DNA of 64,000 bases from Solibacillus sp. FSL H8-0538 (GCF_038003525.1 NZ_JBBOPI010000001.1:3244501-3308500); one strand, 5' to 3'. Counted from the stretch's first letter, positions 9,401 to 18,570 are shown. The notes: generated by a model not told the origin, from the letters alone. Numbers and translations: made by a program.

Positions 9401-9443
9401 AAAGGACATCAACTCGCCCTATTTTGGGTGAGTTGTGTCTTTT
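9401..9443 (+). terminator. Inverted R1 half-copy acting as a terminator
   Basis: Only hairpin 1 of R1 is present here, in the opposite orientation to all other copies. It forms AAGGACATCAACTCGCCC / GGGTGAGTTGTGTCTTTTT. The stem is long and directly followed by a T-run, so it makes a good intrinsic terminator for the DUF1540 gene. The rest of the gap from 9182 to 9539 shows nothing else I can support. Confidence 0.65.
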
Positions 9444-9539
9444 TAATATTTAATAAGCGTTTTGTATAAGGCGAAAAGCGAAAAGCTATACTAACAATTA
9501 TAGTAGCATGAGGAAACGAGTAGCTAGGAGGAACTAATT

Positions 9540-11204
9540 TTGAGCATGAATGAAAATGCATTGTCCATTTTTGCCCTAGGTGGCATAAGTGAAATCGGTA
9601 AAAACATGTATGTTGTACAATACGCAGATGATCTCGTCATCATCGATTGTGGCGCTAAATTTGCGGATAAAAACTTGTTAGGAATTGATTTAATTATTCC
9701 CGATATTTCTTATTTACAAGAGAATAAGGATAAAATTAAGGCTTTAGTCGTTACGCATGGACATGAGGACCATATTGGAGGCATTCCTTTCTTTTTAAAA
9801 AAATTAAACGTCCCCATTTATGCCACTCGTTTTACACTCGGATTAATTGAGATAAAGTTAAAAGAGCATAAACTACTTAGGGAAACAGAGTTGATTGAGA
9901 TTAATTCAGATTCCCATTTAGACTTTGGGGAGATTGTTGTGAGCTTTTTTAAAACGAGCCACAGTATACCTGATTGTCTAGGAATCGTCCTTCATACACC
10001 GGAAGGAAAAGTTGTTCATACTGGCGACTTTAAATTTGATTTAACCCCAGTAAATAATCAATATTCAGATATTCATAAAATGGCTAAAATCGGTTCACAA
10101 GGAGTGCTAGCCTTAATATCCGAAAGTACCAATGCCGAGCGCCCTGGTTCTACCCCATCCGAACAACTAGTTGGGGAGCATATTGAAGAAGCGTTTATGA
10201 AAGCAAAGCGCAGAATCTTTATTTCTACCTTCGCTTCGAATGTAAGTCGTATACAACAAATCGTTGATGCAGCAATTAAAGCGAATCGTAGGCTTGCATT
10301 GCTCGGTCGTAGTATGGTGAATGTCGTTTCTGTTGCAATGGAACGTGGGTATTTAAACGTTCCAAATTGGATGTTGGTCGATGTACGTGATGTCAGTAAA
10401 CTCCCGCCTGAAAAAGTCGTGATTTTATGTACCGGAAGTCAAGGGGAACCATTAGCCGCACTTTCTCGCTTATCAAGTGGAAACAATCGTGATATAAAGA
10501 TTATTCCTGAAGATACCGTTATTTTCGCAGCGTCACCGATACCTGGAAATGAAAAAGGTGTCTCAAGTATTGTAGACAACCTGTTTCAATTAGGAGCCAA
10601 TGTCATTTATGGGTCGTCAACTATAACAGGAATGCATGTGTCTGGTCATGGTTATCAGGAAGATTTAAAACTTATGCTTACCTTAATGAAACCAAAATAT
10701 TTTATTCCAGTTCACGGAGAGTATAGAATGCTTCACCTCCACCGGTTGTTAGCTGAATCAGTAGGAGTAGAAAAGGGAAATACATTCATTTTAAAAAATG
10801 GTGAGGTTGTTGATATTAAAAATGCGCTGGCTCGTCAAACTCGAAAAGTACCTGCTGGAGATACTTATGTAGACAATATGGAAATCGGCGAGGTTGGGGA
10901 GATTGTGCTACGCGACCGTAGACAGCTTTCTGAAGACGGAATGGTCGTAATTGTTATTACAATCAATAAGATTGACGGAACATTGGTTTCTGAACCTGAT
11001 ACGACTTCCCGCGGATTCGTATATGCTAAGCGTTCTAGAGAGCTCATCGATAACATGAATGAAGTTACGAAAGCTACTGTAAATAATTTCAATGAAGTGA
11101 ATATCATTGGCATGAAAAGGGCTATTAAAAAGTCAGTCGGACAATTTATATTTGAACAGACGAAGAGAAAACCTATGATTTTACCGATAATTATTGAAAT
11201 CTAA
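9540..11204 (+). CDS. Ribonuclease J family protein
   Basis: RNase J is a metallo-beta-lactamase/beta-CASP ribonuclease with endo- and 5'-exonuclease activity in mRNA turnover and rRNA maturation. The Zn-binding motif HGHEDH is at residues 73-78, HSIPD near 140 and HTGDFKFD near 160. The phosphate pocket (SGHG) and the HGEYRM motif lie near 370-395, and the family's C-terminal signature TKRKPMILPIIIE is intact. Length (554) equals B. subtilis RnjA and RnjB. Features of both are mixed, and the gene lies in neither usual context, so it may be a third paralogue. The start is TTG because AGGAGG is eight bases before it; an ATG two codons later is too far. Confidence 0.9.
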   Translation: MSMNENALSIFALGGISEIGKNMYVVQYADDLVIIDCGAKFADKNLLGIDLIIPDISYLQENKDKIKALVVTHGHEDHIGGIPFFLKKLNVPIYATRFTLGLIEIKLKEHKLLRETELIEINSDSHLDFGEIVVSFFKTSHSIPDCLGIVLHTPEGKVVHTGDFKFDLTPVNNQYSDIHKMAKIGSQGVLALISESTNAERPGSTPSEQLVGEHIEEAFMKAKRRIFISTFASNVSRIQQIVDAAIKANRRLALLGRSMVNVVSVAMERGYLNVPNWMLVDVRDVSKLPPEKVVILCTGSQGEPLAALSRLSSGNNRDIKIIPEDTVIFAASPIPGNEKGVSSIVDNLFQLGANVIYGSSTITGMHVSGHGYQEDLKLMLTLMKPKYFIPVHGEYRMLHLHRLLAESVGVEKGNTFILKNGEVVDIKNALARQTRKVPAGDTYVDNMEIGEVGEIVLRDRRQLSEDGMVVIVITINKIDGTLVSEPDTTSRGFVYAKRSRELIDNMNEVTKATVNNFNEVNIIGMKRAIKKSVGQFIFEQTKRKPMILPIIIEI

Positions 11205-11253
11205 TAAAAAAGTAAGTGAAAAGTCTATTTAGAATTTTTCACTTACTTTTTTG
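11205..11253. terminator. Strong intrinsic terminator after RNase J gene
   Basis: AAGTAAGTGAAAA and TTTTTCACTTACTT form a long stem around an 11-base loop, with A6 before and T6 after. It follows the RNase J stop directly and could also work on the opposite strand for the DUF2252 gene. Confidence 0.85.
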
Positions 11254-11331
11254 TGCATGGCTAAGAGGCTGAATCAAACATCGGTTTCCACAAACTTTTG
11301 GGACAGCCCTTCTCACATTCAAATAAAATTT

Positions 11332-12672
11332 TTATTTCCTATTAAATCCTTCTTGCACCCACTGACAAAACAACTCATAATCGCTTTTTACTTGTTCTTT
11401 ATATGTGATTGAAGCGAAAATAATTTGAGCGCAAAATGTTTCAAAATCATCACCAATTGCATTCAAAATTTCTTCCTCGCTATGATGGGAAAACAATTCC
11501 GATTCAAAATCAACATCTGCTCGAGCATGAATCTTCGCTGTAATTTTCCCCATAATTTCTAGCGTCGCATCAAAATCTTTTAGCGTTACTAGTTGATCTG
11601 CTTTTACTTTCTTTTTATAAGGTGATCTTTCACGAACGTAGAAATGGCGGTCATCTATTGTCAAATAACCTAAGTGCGGGTCTTCTAAATGGTGCATGGC
11701 CTTTTGTGTTGCCACTACTCGTTCCCCTTGATGTTCATATTTCGTCCAAAACTGTTCTCTATACGGTAGAAAATAGGCCGGAACAGGCGAACGTACTTCT
11801 TTTACTTCTAGTACTAAATCATCTACTCCATTCGCTTCCTTACCACCTTCAATTAGAATATAGTAACGATTTAAACCGATTGAAGCAGTTCCAGTGCCAT
11901 ACTTTCGTGCGATATCTTTAATGACATAATAGGATTGATCTTGTTTATTATTGGCATCTACAGATTGTAAATAAGCTTCAGTTAAGGATTCAAAAGTTTT
12001 AAATTCAGCCTCACTGACTTTCTGTATTTCGTCTGACCAAGCAAACACTCGCTTGTTTTCCTCATTTATTTGTGTAATATCATTTAAAAGGTGATTTCTT
12101 TGTCTTTTCGCTAGTTTTTTTAATACCTTTCGAACAGGTCCCTTTGTATTATCGGCAGTAAAGGCTAAAGTGAAGGGGTTGTCCTTCCCATTCTTAAATC
12201 GTTTCAACTGCTTATAATACGCTTCGAGATAATGAGCAATTCTCTCTCTCTGTTCCTGTCCACTAAGTGACTGTTCCTCACAATACAAGGCAATACTAAC
12301 AGACATACGCAACACGTCAAATAGATAGGATCCAATATAGCCTTCATCAAAATCATTTACATCATAAACAATTTCACCGTTTTCATTTTGAAATGCACCG
12401 AAATTCTCCATATGCAGATCACCTTGAATCCAAGTTGGTTTATCCTCTGCTGTATGAAATGAAAATGGAACTTTCATCATATCAAAATAAAACAAATAGG
12501 CGCTCCCGCGGAAAAACCGAAATGGACTTTCCATCATTTGAGTATACTTTACTGTTCTTTGATCACGAGCTAGGTTCATACACTCTTCATCAAACTCATT
12601 CAATATGGTTTCAATAATGTGTTCACGCAATACTTTTCTTGTATTTTTAACACGATCAAGCAGGACTTCCAT
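11332..12672 (-). CDS. DUF2252 family protein
   Basis: DUF2252 proteins have a protein-kinase-like/aminoglycoside phosphotransferase fold and unknown substrates. The catalytic-loop-like GDLHMENFG is near residues 84-92, and NDFDEGYIG near 106 resembles a metal-binding DFD. The motif FFRGSAYLFYFDM near residue 53 is the family's N-terminal signature. At 446 residues it is full length. The gene stands alone, with the RNase J gene convergent and a SET-domain gene upstream on the same strand beyond a terminator. The family assignment is firm; the function is unknown. Confidence 0.88.
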   Translation of the reverse strand: MEVLLDRVKNTRKVLREHIIETILNEFDEECMNLARDQRTVKYTQMMESPFRFFRGSAYLFYFDMMKVPFSFHTAEDKPTWIQGDLHMENFGAFQNENGEIVYDVNDFDEGYIGSYLFDVLRMSVSIALYCEEQSLSGQEQRERIAHYLEAYYKQLKRFKNGKDNPFTLAFTADNTKGPVRKVLKKLAKRQRNHLLNDITQINEENKRVFAWSDEIQKVSEAEFKTFESLTEAYLQSVDANNKQDQSYYVIKDIARKYGTGTASIGLNRYYILIEGGKEANGVDDLVLEVKEVRSPVPAYFLPYREQFWTKYEHQGERVVATQKAMHHLEDPHLGYLTIDDRHFYVRERSPYKKKVKADQLVTLKDFDATLEIMGKITAKIHARADVDFESELFSHHSEEEILNAIGDDFETFCAQIIFASITYKEQVKSDYELFCQWVQEGFNRK

Positions 12673-12805
12673 TCGGACTTGCTCCTCTCATTTAGGTTTA
12701 TACTACCTAATAACTCTATTATACTACTCGTATAACCAAATATTTATAAGTCGGTAATTAAATTACATTTTTCTTCTTCGTGTATTTTTATAATTTCCTT
12801 AACAC

Positions 12806-12846
12806 TAAAAAAAGCCTGTGAAGAGAGCGTCTCTTTTACAGGCTTT
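12806..12846 (-). terminator. Terminator of the SET-domain gene
   Basis: On the minus strand, AAAGCCTGTAAAAGAGA and TCTCTTCACAGGCTTT form a near-perfect stem ending in T7. The hairpin overlaps the last codons of the SET-domain gene. A similar hairpin follows dgkB. Confidence 0.85.
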
Positions 12847-13465
12847 ATCGCTGGATGCGGATGGTCTCTTTATTGGCCGGTCTGTTAAAGTAAAGTTTCT
12901 TAATAGAATCCAACAAAATTTGTTTTTTAGCTGCCGTCTCAATTTTCCCCATAAATTCCGGTCGGATGAGATGCAGAAGCGGTTGTTCTACGTCATAAAA
13001 ATAGCGCATCGCTTTAATTACCTTTTTATCCCATTCTTTGTAAAACTTCAGTAAATCATCTGGGTACACCATTTTCCGCTCTGTTCCTTCTTCTGGAATA
13101 CAAAGAAACGGCTCGTCGATATTTAATGTACCGTAATCGTCCGTCAATTGCTCCCCCGGATAAATGTCCCGAATCGCAATTTCAAACTCGTATGCAGTTC
13201 CCATACAGTTTGCATGAAAACTATGATTAACGAATCTCCCCAAATCCCAACAAAGAATATATTTCCCTTCTTCGTTGCGATACGAATATTTCTGAATGTC
13301 CGCCCTACTATATGAGTCTGCCGCTTCCACAACTTGTGGCTCAAGAATTTGATCGAACTGATCTAACACCCATGTAATTGTTCCCTTAGGAATAAATTCC
13401 TTGGCAAATACACCGAATCCAATTTGTTCATTTATATATCGGAGTTCTGTATGTGGATGAATCAT
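12845..13465 (-). CDS. SET domain-containing protein
   Basis: This is a probable protein lysine methyltransferase-type SET protein. The SAM-binding signatures are GRFVNHSFHANC near residue 85 (canonical NHS) and GEQLTDDYG near residue 115 (canonical ELTxDYG). The N-terminal GFGVFAKEFIPKGTITW is the usual SET I motif. No post-SET cysteine cluster is apparent. The second ATG is taken as start because TAGGGATAAGGGG precedes it; a first ATG eight codons upstream has no purine-rich site. Bacterial SET proteins of this kind are known in Bacillus relatives, but their substrates are not. The terminator overlaps its 3' end. Confidence 0.82.
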   Translation of the reverse strand: MIHPHTELRYINEQIGFGVFAKEFIPKGTITWVLDQFDQILEPQVVEAADSYSRADIQKYSYRNEEGKYILCWDLGRFVNHSFHANCMGTAYEFEIAIRDIYPGEQLTDDYGTLNIDEPFLCIPEEGTERKMVYPDDLLKFYKEWDKKVIKAMRYFYDVEQPLLHLIRPEFMGKIETAAKKQILLDSIKKLYFNRPANKETIRIQR

Positions 13466-13604
13466 ACCCCTTATCCCTACCTTACCCATAAGTTTTATTT
13501 GTTATCTTATGCAGCAATAAAAGTAAAAACAGGGCTATATTTTTGTGGGCACTGAAAAACCTCGAAATCGTATTTTTATGCTTCTGCTTTATTTTATTCA
13601 AAAA

Positions 13605-13722
13605 GCATGGGTGCGGCGGCACGAAACTCCTGCAAAGAAAAGCGGTACAGGTGAGACCCCGCAACGAGGAGGCTTGCCACCACCCGCTAAAAAGCGAGTG
13701 CCAGAGCAACAGTGACCTATCA
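13605..13722 (+). repeat. R3 dispersed GC-rich repeat, copy d (highly diverged)
   Basis: The order of blocks matches R3 copy a: a GCGGCGGCACG left part, then CTCCTGC, AAAAGCGG, GTGAGACCCCGCA, CGAGGAGGCTTG, CCACCACCCGC and AAAGCGAGTGCC. Many substitutions separate it from the other copies, and the AT-rich outer flanks are not recognisable. It lies upstream of the SET-domain gene. Relationship to R3 is likely but not certain. Confidence 0.55.
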
Positions 13723-14196
13723 CTATTTAGTGTATTATTATCAGAATTTTCAGTATAAATTATCTTTTTCATTGCCCCCATATTTTCCTAACGAGTTCAC
13801 TTTAGATGTGCAAACAAGAAAATAACATTGCTAATCACAAAAAGATTCGCAACCAAAGCAGTAGGGCAATTCGCAACTGAATTTCGCTCCTGCTGTTTGT
13901 TATTCAACTAACGCCACTTTATTTTAAATAAGAAAAAGATGTTGGAAGTTAGTCGAAGTCATGATTATGTAAAGTGTAATTTAGGCATTTTCTATCAATT
14001 TACACAATTGAATCTACAATAAATTTCATCTCGATGCATTTGGGTGAGTTTCTCTACTACTTTCTTTATATTGGACAGTTGTTGATTTTTTTTATTAAAA
14101 TTATTGAAAACTAGGGAAAAATATAAAGCACTGTATTTTTTAGTACATACAATATTATAGATAAATAACAATTAAATGGATTGGCGGAGGAGAAAC
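13723..14196. other. Gene-free stretch upstream of the ArsB/NhaD-type gene
   Basis: This stretch is AT-rich. I see no protein-coding signal, RNA gene or riboswitch in it. It must hold the promoters of the diverging transporter and SET-domain genes, but I cannot assign -35/-10 boxes with confidence. Confidence 0.4.
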
Positions 14197-14289
14197 GTGA
14201 ATTATTATTCTAACTCGGTTGTATTTCTATTTGTTTTTAAAAAATACGCAAGGATGAGAGGTAGAATTATATGCAATCAATGGTTTTGA
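14197..14289 (+). CDS. Possible 30-aa leader peptide overlapping the transporter start
   Basis: A GTG codon preceded by GGCGGAGGAG at good spacing opens a 30-codon frame (MNYYSNSVVFLFVFKKYARM...). It ends in TGA 19 bases inside the following transporter gene. The peptide is hydrophobic in the middle with a basic end. The transporter has its own, weaker GAGAGGT site, so the upstream frame may couple translation or may be a leader. It could also be chance. The strong ribosome binding site is the only solid evidence. Confidence 0.35.
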   Translation: MNYYSNSVVFLFVFKKYARMRGRIICNQWF

Positions 14290-15611
14290 TAACCATTCTT
14301 TCATTTTTGTTCACCCTAATTTTTATTCTTTGGAGACCTAGGGATATCAATGAGGCAATCCCAGCTACAATAGGCGCGATTATTGTAGTCATGAGTGGAA
14401 GCGTTACACTTACAGATTTAGGAATTATTACGGAAACTATAATGGATGCCGCTATTACTATTATGGCAACGATAGTCATGGCAATTGTCTTAGAAAGCTT
14501 TGGTTTCTTTAACTGGGTCGCCGAGAAATTAGCAGAAAAAGCAAAGGGATCAGGCATTAGATTGTTTTGGTATGTAAATCTATTAAGTTTTCTCATGACA
14601 CTCTTTTTTAATAATGATGGCAGTATATTAATCACAACTCCAATTCTCATCATGCTACTAAACAATATGGGCCTAAAAAACCATCAAAAAATTCCTTATT
14701 TACTCTCTGGTGGATTAATCGCTACCGCTTCAAGTGCTCCTATAGGAGTTAGTAATATTGTTAATTTAATCGCCCTAAAAATCGTGGATATGAGCTTGTA
14801 TTCACATACAGCAATGATGTTTGTTCCCGCAACGCTTGGTTTATTACTTTTAGTTGTACTTTTGTTTCTACGGTTTAAAAAAGATTTGCCAAAAACAGTA
14901 CCAGCTAAAGTAACTGGCCTTTCACTCACTTCATACCATCCTCTTAAGCAAAATTTATTACAATCTTCTGAGAAAGATCGTTCAAAGTTTATGCGAAATA
15001 TTCTACTATTCGTATTCGCAGTCCGAATTAGCCTCTTTGCTGCTTCATTTGTTTCCATTCCAATCTCTACAATGGCAGTTTTTGGGTCACTTGTACTTTT
15101 AGGATGGAGATGGGTTTACCTAAAAATACCTCCAAGCGATATGTTGAAAAAAACACCGTGGTATATCATCATTTTTGCTTTTAGTATGTATGTCATAATT
15201 TATGGTCTCAATAACATTGGATTAACTGACTGGTTAATTGGAATAATGAGTCCTATGGTTTCTGGTAGCCTACTTCATACGAGTGTGTGGATGGGGATTT
15301 TACTAACTATTCTATCCAATATATTCAATAACCACCCAGCCCTAATGGTAGGAACACTCACTTTAACGAATATGCCTTTAGATACAATTTCCTTGAAGGT
15401 CGCCTATCTAGCTAACGTAATTGGAAGTGACATAGGATCTTTAATTCTTCCGATGGGGACGCTAGCTACTCTAATGTGGATGCACATTATAAAAAGCGGA
15501 AATATAAAGATTACTTGGTTCGAATATATAAAAGTTACAATAATTGTTATTCCTCCTACATTGTTATTTACATTAGTCGTTTTATACTTCTGGGTTACTT
15601 GGCTTTTTTAA
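14271..15611 (+). CDS. ArsB/NhaD-type ion transporter
   Basis: This is a polytopic membrane protein with about eleven hydrophobic helices in the ion transporter superfamily that includes ArsB arsenite pumps and NhaD. Conserved intramembrane motifs are FFNNDGSILITTP near residue 117 and the second half-repeat NIFNNHPALMVGTL near 350. ArsB members extrude arsenite or antimonite, and B. subtilis YdfA is a comparable orphan. No arsR, arsC or other arsenic gene is beside it, so the substrate is uncertain. A short open frame with a strong ribosome binding site overlaps its start. Confidence 0.78.
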   Translation: MQSMVLITILSFLFTLIFILWRPRDINEAIPATIGAIIVVMSGSVTLTDLGIITETIMDAAITIMATIVMAIVLESFGFFNWVAEKLAEKAKGSGIRLFWYVNLLSFLMTLFFNNDGSILITTPILIMLLNNMGLKNHQKIPYLLSGGLIATASSAPIGVSNIVNLIALKIVDMSLYSHTAMMFVPATLGLLLLVVLLFLRFKKDLPKTVPAKVTGLSLTSYHPLKQNLLQSSEKDRSKFMRNILLFVFAVRISLFAASFVSIPISTMAVFGSLVLLGWRWVYLKIPPSDMLKKTPWYIIIFAFSMYVIIYGLNNIGLTDWLIGIMSPMVSGSLLHTSVWMGILLTILSNIFNNHPALMVGTLTLTNMPLDTISLKVAYLANVIGSDIGSLILPMGTLATLMWMHIIKSGNIKITWFEYIKVTIIVIPPTLLFTLVVLYFWVTWLF

Positions 15612-16017
15612 TATAAAACCACTCCTCAATTTTGTAATAATCGTCTAAGTATAATAACCACTATCCTTTAACCCTTTTCCTAACAGTTTAGGGGGAATAT
15701 CATAATGTGGTTAACTGCATACTAAAACCTATTTACTGAGGTTGTTAATATTCATGTACTTACGTTCCTATTGAAGGAAGTTAGAAGCACCTAAAATCAA
15801 CAAGGGGCACTTGATGAAAGAATCCTTTCAAATCGATGAGCCCGCATTACAGAATCACTTTTAACTTAATTTTCTAATAAAGTCTCCTAAGTGCTCAAGT
15901 AACTGAATCTAAAATATACAACTAACGGGCGGGTTTGTTGTATTTTCGGTTCTCGAAATAATTATGCAACGTAAGTCTTGGTTCTAAATAAGAACCGGGT
16001 CTTTTATTTTTATCTTA
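15612..16017. other. Gene-free stretch with one hairpin near its end
   Basis: No coding frame or RNA gene is evident. Near 15979-16010 a GGTTCT/AGAACC hairpin is followed by GGGTCTTTTATTTTTA, a plausible plus-strand terminator. It lies far from the transporter stop and immediately before R1 copy d. Confidence 0.4.
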
Positions 16018-16102
16018 TTAGAAAGACACAACTCGCCCAAAATAGGGCGAGTTGATGTCCTTACTTATGTGGATGAGAAAGTTATCCTTGCTTATCCACA
16101 TA
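16018..16102 (+). repeat. R1 double-hairpin repeat, copy d (near consensus)
   Basis: Hairpin 1 is CAACTCGCCC/GGGCGAGTTG around AAAATA, extended by AGACA/TGTCCT. Hairpin 2 is TGTGGATGAGAAAG/CTTGCTTATCCACA. A terminator-like hairpin starts at once after it. Confidence 0.85.
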
Positions 16103-16103
16103 A

Positions 16104-16136
16104 GAGGCCTCTACTTGCGCAGAGCCTCTTCTTGGC
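16104..16136. terminator. Terminator-like hairpin abutting R1 copy d
   Basis: AAGAGGCCTCT and AGAGCCTCTT form a stem around ACTTGCGC with one bulged C. The T-run is weak on both strands, so termination activity is uncertain. Confidence 0.45.
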
Positions 16137-16190
16137 ATAATCGAGAATAATTTTTCACTATAGGTCAAGGAGTATGTAGAAATAAAATAT

Positions 16191-16227
16191 AAGAAGGTGA
16201 CTCCTGTCAACCAGGAATCACCTTCTT
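16191..16227. terminator. Intrinsic terminator downstream of the 50-aa gene
   Basis: AAGAAGGTGA and TCACCTTCTT form a perfect outer stem, with an inner TCCTG/CAGGA stem. U-rich sequence lies on both sides. It can serve the minus-strand 50-residue gene. Confidence 0.7.
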
Positions 16228-16304
16228 TAATTTGCCTAGATTTTTTTTAAAATGATCTACATTTTAAATTATCAAGGCGCGATTTCACTTTTTTTCCATG
16301 ATGG

Positions 16305-16457
16305 TTAAAACTGTCGGGCTTTGGCTTCAGATCTCAAAAGCCGGTTATGGAGAGTTATTTCCGTTTCACCATTTTGTTGAGATTTTTGATGCTTAACACT
16401 TGTCCAGTTCTGGTGGATTTTTTGAGATTTTGGATCTAATTTATCGGGTTTACTCAT
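16305..16457 (-). CDS. Small hydrophilic protein, 50 aa, sporulation-like
   Basis: A 50-codon frame starts MSKPDKLDPKSQKIHQNW and ends LLRSEAKARQF. GGAGGCGG lies five bases before the ATG, a strong site for so small a frame, and a terminator follows. The composition (Lys, Gln, Asn, Glu; no Cys, no membrane segment) and the NGETEITLHNRLLRSEAKAR tail remind me of minor Bacillus spore proteins such as the YpzG type. That resemblance is weak and from memory. The function is unknown. Confidence 0.6.
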   Translation of the reverse strand: MSKPDKLDPKSQKIHQNWTSVKHQKSQQNGETEITLHNRLLRSEAKARQF

Positions 16458-16643
16458 CTTTTCCGCCTCCTAATCATCGTCTTAGATCAAAAGTGAAATC
16501 TTTAAAAGTATGGCTCATTTATTATTTATTATGCGCCGTTGAAGAAATCAAGGTGCAATGGATATTTTTACAACTGAAAATCCTTTTCGTCCACAACATT
16601 CTTATTCCTATATACGTTTTAGCTCAACTGCTTAGTTGTTTTC

Positions 16644-17165
16644 TTATCCCCGATATTTTAAAGCTAAACCTTTTAAGAAATTCCTTGCAAATCGATCGCC
16701 GCACTCTTTGTAATTACGATGGCCTTCTTTTCTTAAAAGAGCACCTAATTCACCTTTTGTTACAACGACACCGCCCTCGTACAATATTTCAAGCATTTCC
16801 TCCGTCGTTAATGCTAATGCTATTTTTACTTTTTTTAACAGCATATTATTCGGACTTTCCTTACCTGTTACAGGCATTACCGGACTTTCAGGTTGCCCCG
16901 GTCTCGGCTTCTGAGGTCCTCTTTTGAAAATAATGAAGCCGTTTAAAAATGATTCTAACATTTTATTATTACATTTTATGTGATCTTCATTTTCCTCTAC
17001 CTCAACATCCACTTCATCTTCGTACTCATCTTTTGATTTTGTAAGAATCTTTAGCACTTCTTCTTTTGTGAATTTCATACTACCAAGTTTAAAAATCTCT
17101 ACCATATCATTATTTTTTATATCAAGTGCATATCTAAGTCGAATTAATATATCGTTATTAGTCAT
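16644..17165 (-). CDS. YehS family protein (DUF1456)
   Basis: The protein consists of two copies of the DUF1456 helical repeat, residues about 1-82 and 107-172, each starting NxxLxRLRYAL / NNMLLKKVKIAL and ending FLNGF / FLKGL. This matches the two-repeat layout of E. coli YehS (156 aa). A linker of acidic residues (DEYEDEVDVEVEENED) inside the first copy and a Pro-rich linker between copies make it a little longer. Function is unknown. GGAGG lies eight to nine bases before the ATG. No neighbour suggests a role. Confidence 0.85.
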   Translation of the reverse strand: MTNNDILIRLRYALDIKNNDMVEIFKLGSMKFTKEEVLKILTKSKDEYEDEVDVEVEENEDHIKCNNKMLESFLNGFIIFKRGPQKPRPGQPESPVMPVTGKESPNNMLLKKVKIALALTTEEMLEILYEGGVVVTKGELGALLRKEGHRNYKECGDRFARNFLKGLALKYRG

Positions 17166-17420
17166 CTAAAAAACCTCCTGTAATATTGACTATTTACATA
17201 GTTGTTTCACCATTTGTATTTTTACTTTTCAGCAACGTTATTTACTCTACATGTTTGGCGTGAAATTGGCAACATACTTGGTATTGGTCGGTTTATCTAC
17301 GCTCAAATGTTGACCTAAACTTAAGATTACCTTAGTATTTGGAGACTGTTTACTTTTTTAAACTCATGACGCTAAAAACCAGCCATACCGTTGTTGTAAA
17401 TGAAATTAATTAGCTCACAA

Positions 17421-17466
17421 TTTAAAAAGGAATGGGCGTGAACAATTCACACTCCATTCCTTTGAT
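17421..17466 (-). terminator. Terminator of the luciferase-like monooxygenase gene
   Basis: AAAGGAATGG and CCATTCCTTT with an inner GTGAA/TTCAC stem form a strong hairpin. On the minus strand it is followed by TTTTTAAATT. Confidence 0.75.
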
Positions 17467-17508
17467 TTAGGCTTTGTGAAAAACATCTTCTCTTCTAAAG
17501 GGTAACAC

Positions 17509-18570
17509 TTACGCTTCCCCCTCACCACCAGCTTCCCACTTAGCTATTTCTGCCCTCACGATAGGAGCTACTTCTGTACCTAATAATTCAATTGCTTTCA
17601 TAACGTCCTCATGCGGCATTGATCCTACTGGTACATGCAGCATAAAGCGTGTAATGCCTACATTTTTACGCAGATAAATAATTTTTTCTGCTACTGTATT
17701 GGCATCTCCTACGTATAAAGCTCCTTCTAAACTACGTGCAGAATCAAAAGTTGAACGAGTATATTCGCCCCATCCACGCTCTCTTCCCAAAACATTCATG
17801 GCCGCTTGAGTTGGTGGGAAAAACTTTTCTACTGCTATATCGGTACTCTCAGCGACGAATCCGTGTGAATGAGAAGCTACCTTCAGTTTCGACATATCAT
17901 GACCCGCCTGCTTTGCTGCTTTCTTATAAAGTTTAACAAGTGATGCAAAGCGAATTGGACTACCACCAATAATTGCTAACACGAGTGGTAGTCCAAGGAT
18001 ACCTGCACGAACAGCCGATTGCGGAGTACCACCACTAGCAATCCAAACAGGTAAAGGATCTTGAACCGGACGTGGATAAACACCGCGGTTTTGAATGGCT
18101 GGACGATGCTTGCCATTCCAATTCACAATTTCGGAATCACGTATTTGTAATAACAAATCTAATTTTTCATCGAACAGCTCATCATAATCCTCTAAATCAT
18201 AGCCAAACAGAGGAAAAGATTCGATAAATGAACCTCGCCCCGCCATGATTTCTGCGCGCCCATTCGAGATAGCATCAAGCGTAGAAAATTCTTGGAAAAC
18301 ACGCACTGGATCGTAAGAAGATAACACTGAAACGGCGCTTGTGAGTCGTATCTGTTTTGTCTGTGACGCCGCAGCAGCTAGTAATACGGCTGGTGCCGAA
18401 CAGGCGTAATCTTGTCGATGATGTTCTCCTACACCAAATACATCGAGCCCAACTTGATCCGCTAATACAATCTCTTCTACTACCTCACGTAAACGCTCAG
18501 CATGACTAATTACTTTACCAGTTTCTACATCTGGTGTAGTTTCAACAAATGTTGTAATACCAATTTCCAT
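17509..18570 (-). CDS. LLM class flavin-dependent oxidoreductase
   Basis: This is a bacterial luciferase-like (FMN/F420-type TIM barrel) monooxygenase of unknown substrate. Signatures are [12 protein letters not shown] near residue 38, [20 protein letters not shown] near 78-97, and [21 protein letters not shown] near 104-124, followed by the PVWIASGG block. At 353 residues it has typical length. I start at an ATG ([10 protein letters not shown]) with AGGTGGA five to seven bases upstream, because the 22 preceding codons (MIDVDIRK...) are not part of the domain. It is an isolated single-gene unit. Confidence 0.88.
   Translation of the reverse strand: MEIGITTFVETTPDVETGKVISHAERLREVVEEIVLADQVGLDVFGVGEHHRQDYACSAPAVLLAAAASQTKQIRLTSAVSVLSSYDPVRVFQEFSTLDAISNGRAEIMAGRGSFIESFPLFGYDLEDYDELFDEKLDLLLQIRDSEIVNWNGKHRPAIQNRGVYPRPVQDPLPVWIASGGTPQSAVRAGILGLPLVLAIIGGSPIRFASLVKLYKKAAKQAGHDMSKLKVASHSHGFVAESTDIAVEKFFPPTQAAMNVLGRERGWGEYTRSTFDSARSLEGALYVGDANTVAEKIIYLRKNVGITRFMLHVPVGSMPHEDVMKAIELLGTEVAPIVRAEIAKWEAGGEGEA

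Noticed and set aside
11255-11331. Possible terminator or repeat containing GGGCTGTCCCAAAAG after the DUF2252 gene
   Set aside because: The complementary arms are short and interrupted, and no T-run follows; the nearby strong terminator can serve both genes.
16400-16927. Plus-strand open frame of 175 codons
   Set aside because: It lies opposite the YehS gene and the 50-aa gene, has no ribosome binding site, and its leucine/histidine-rich composition is that of an antisense shadow.
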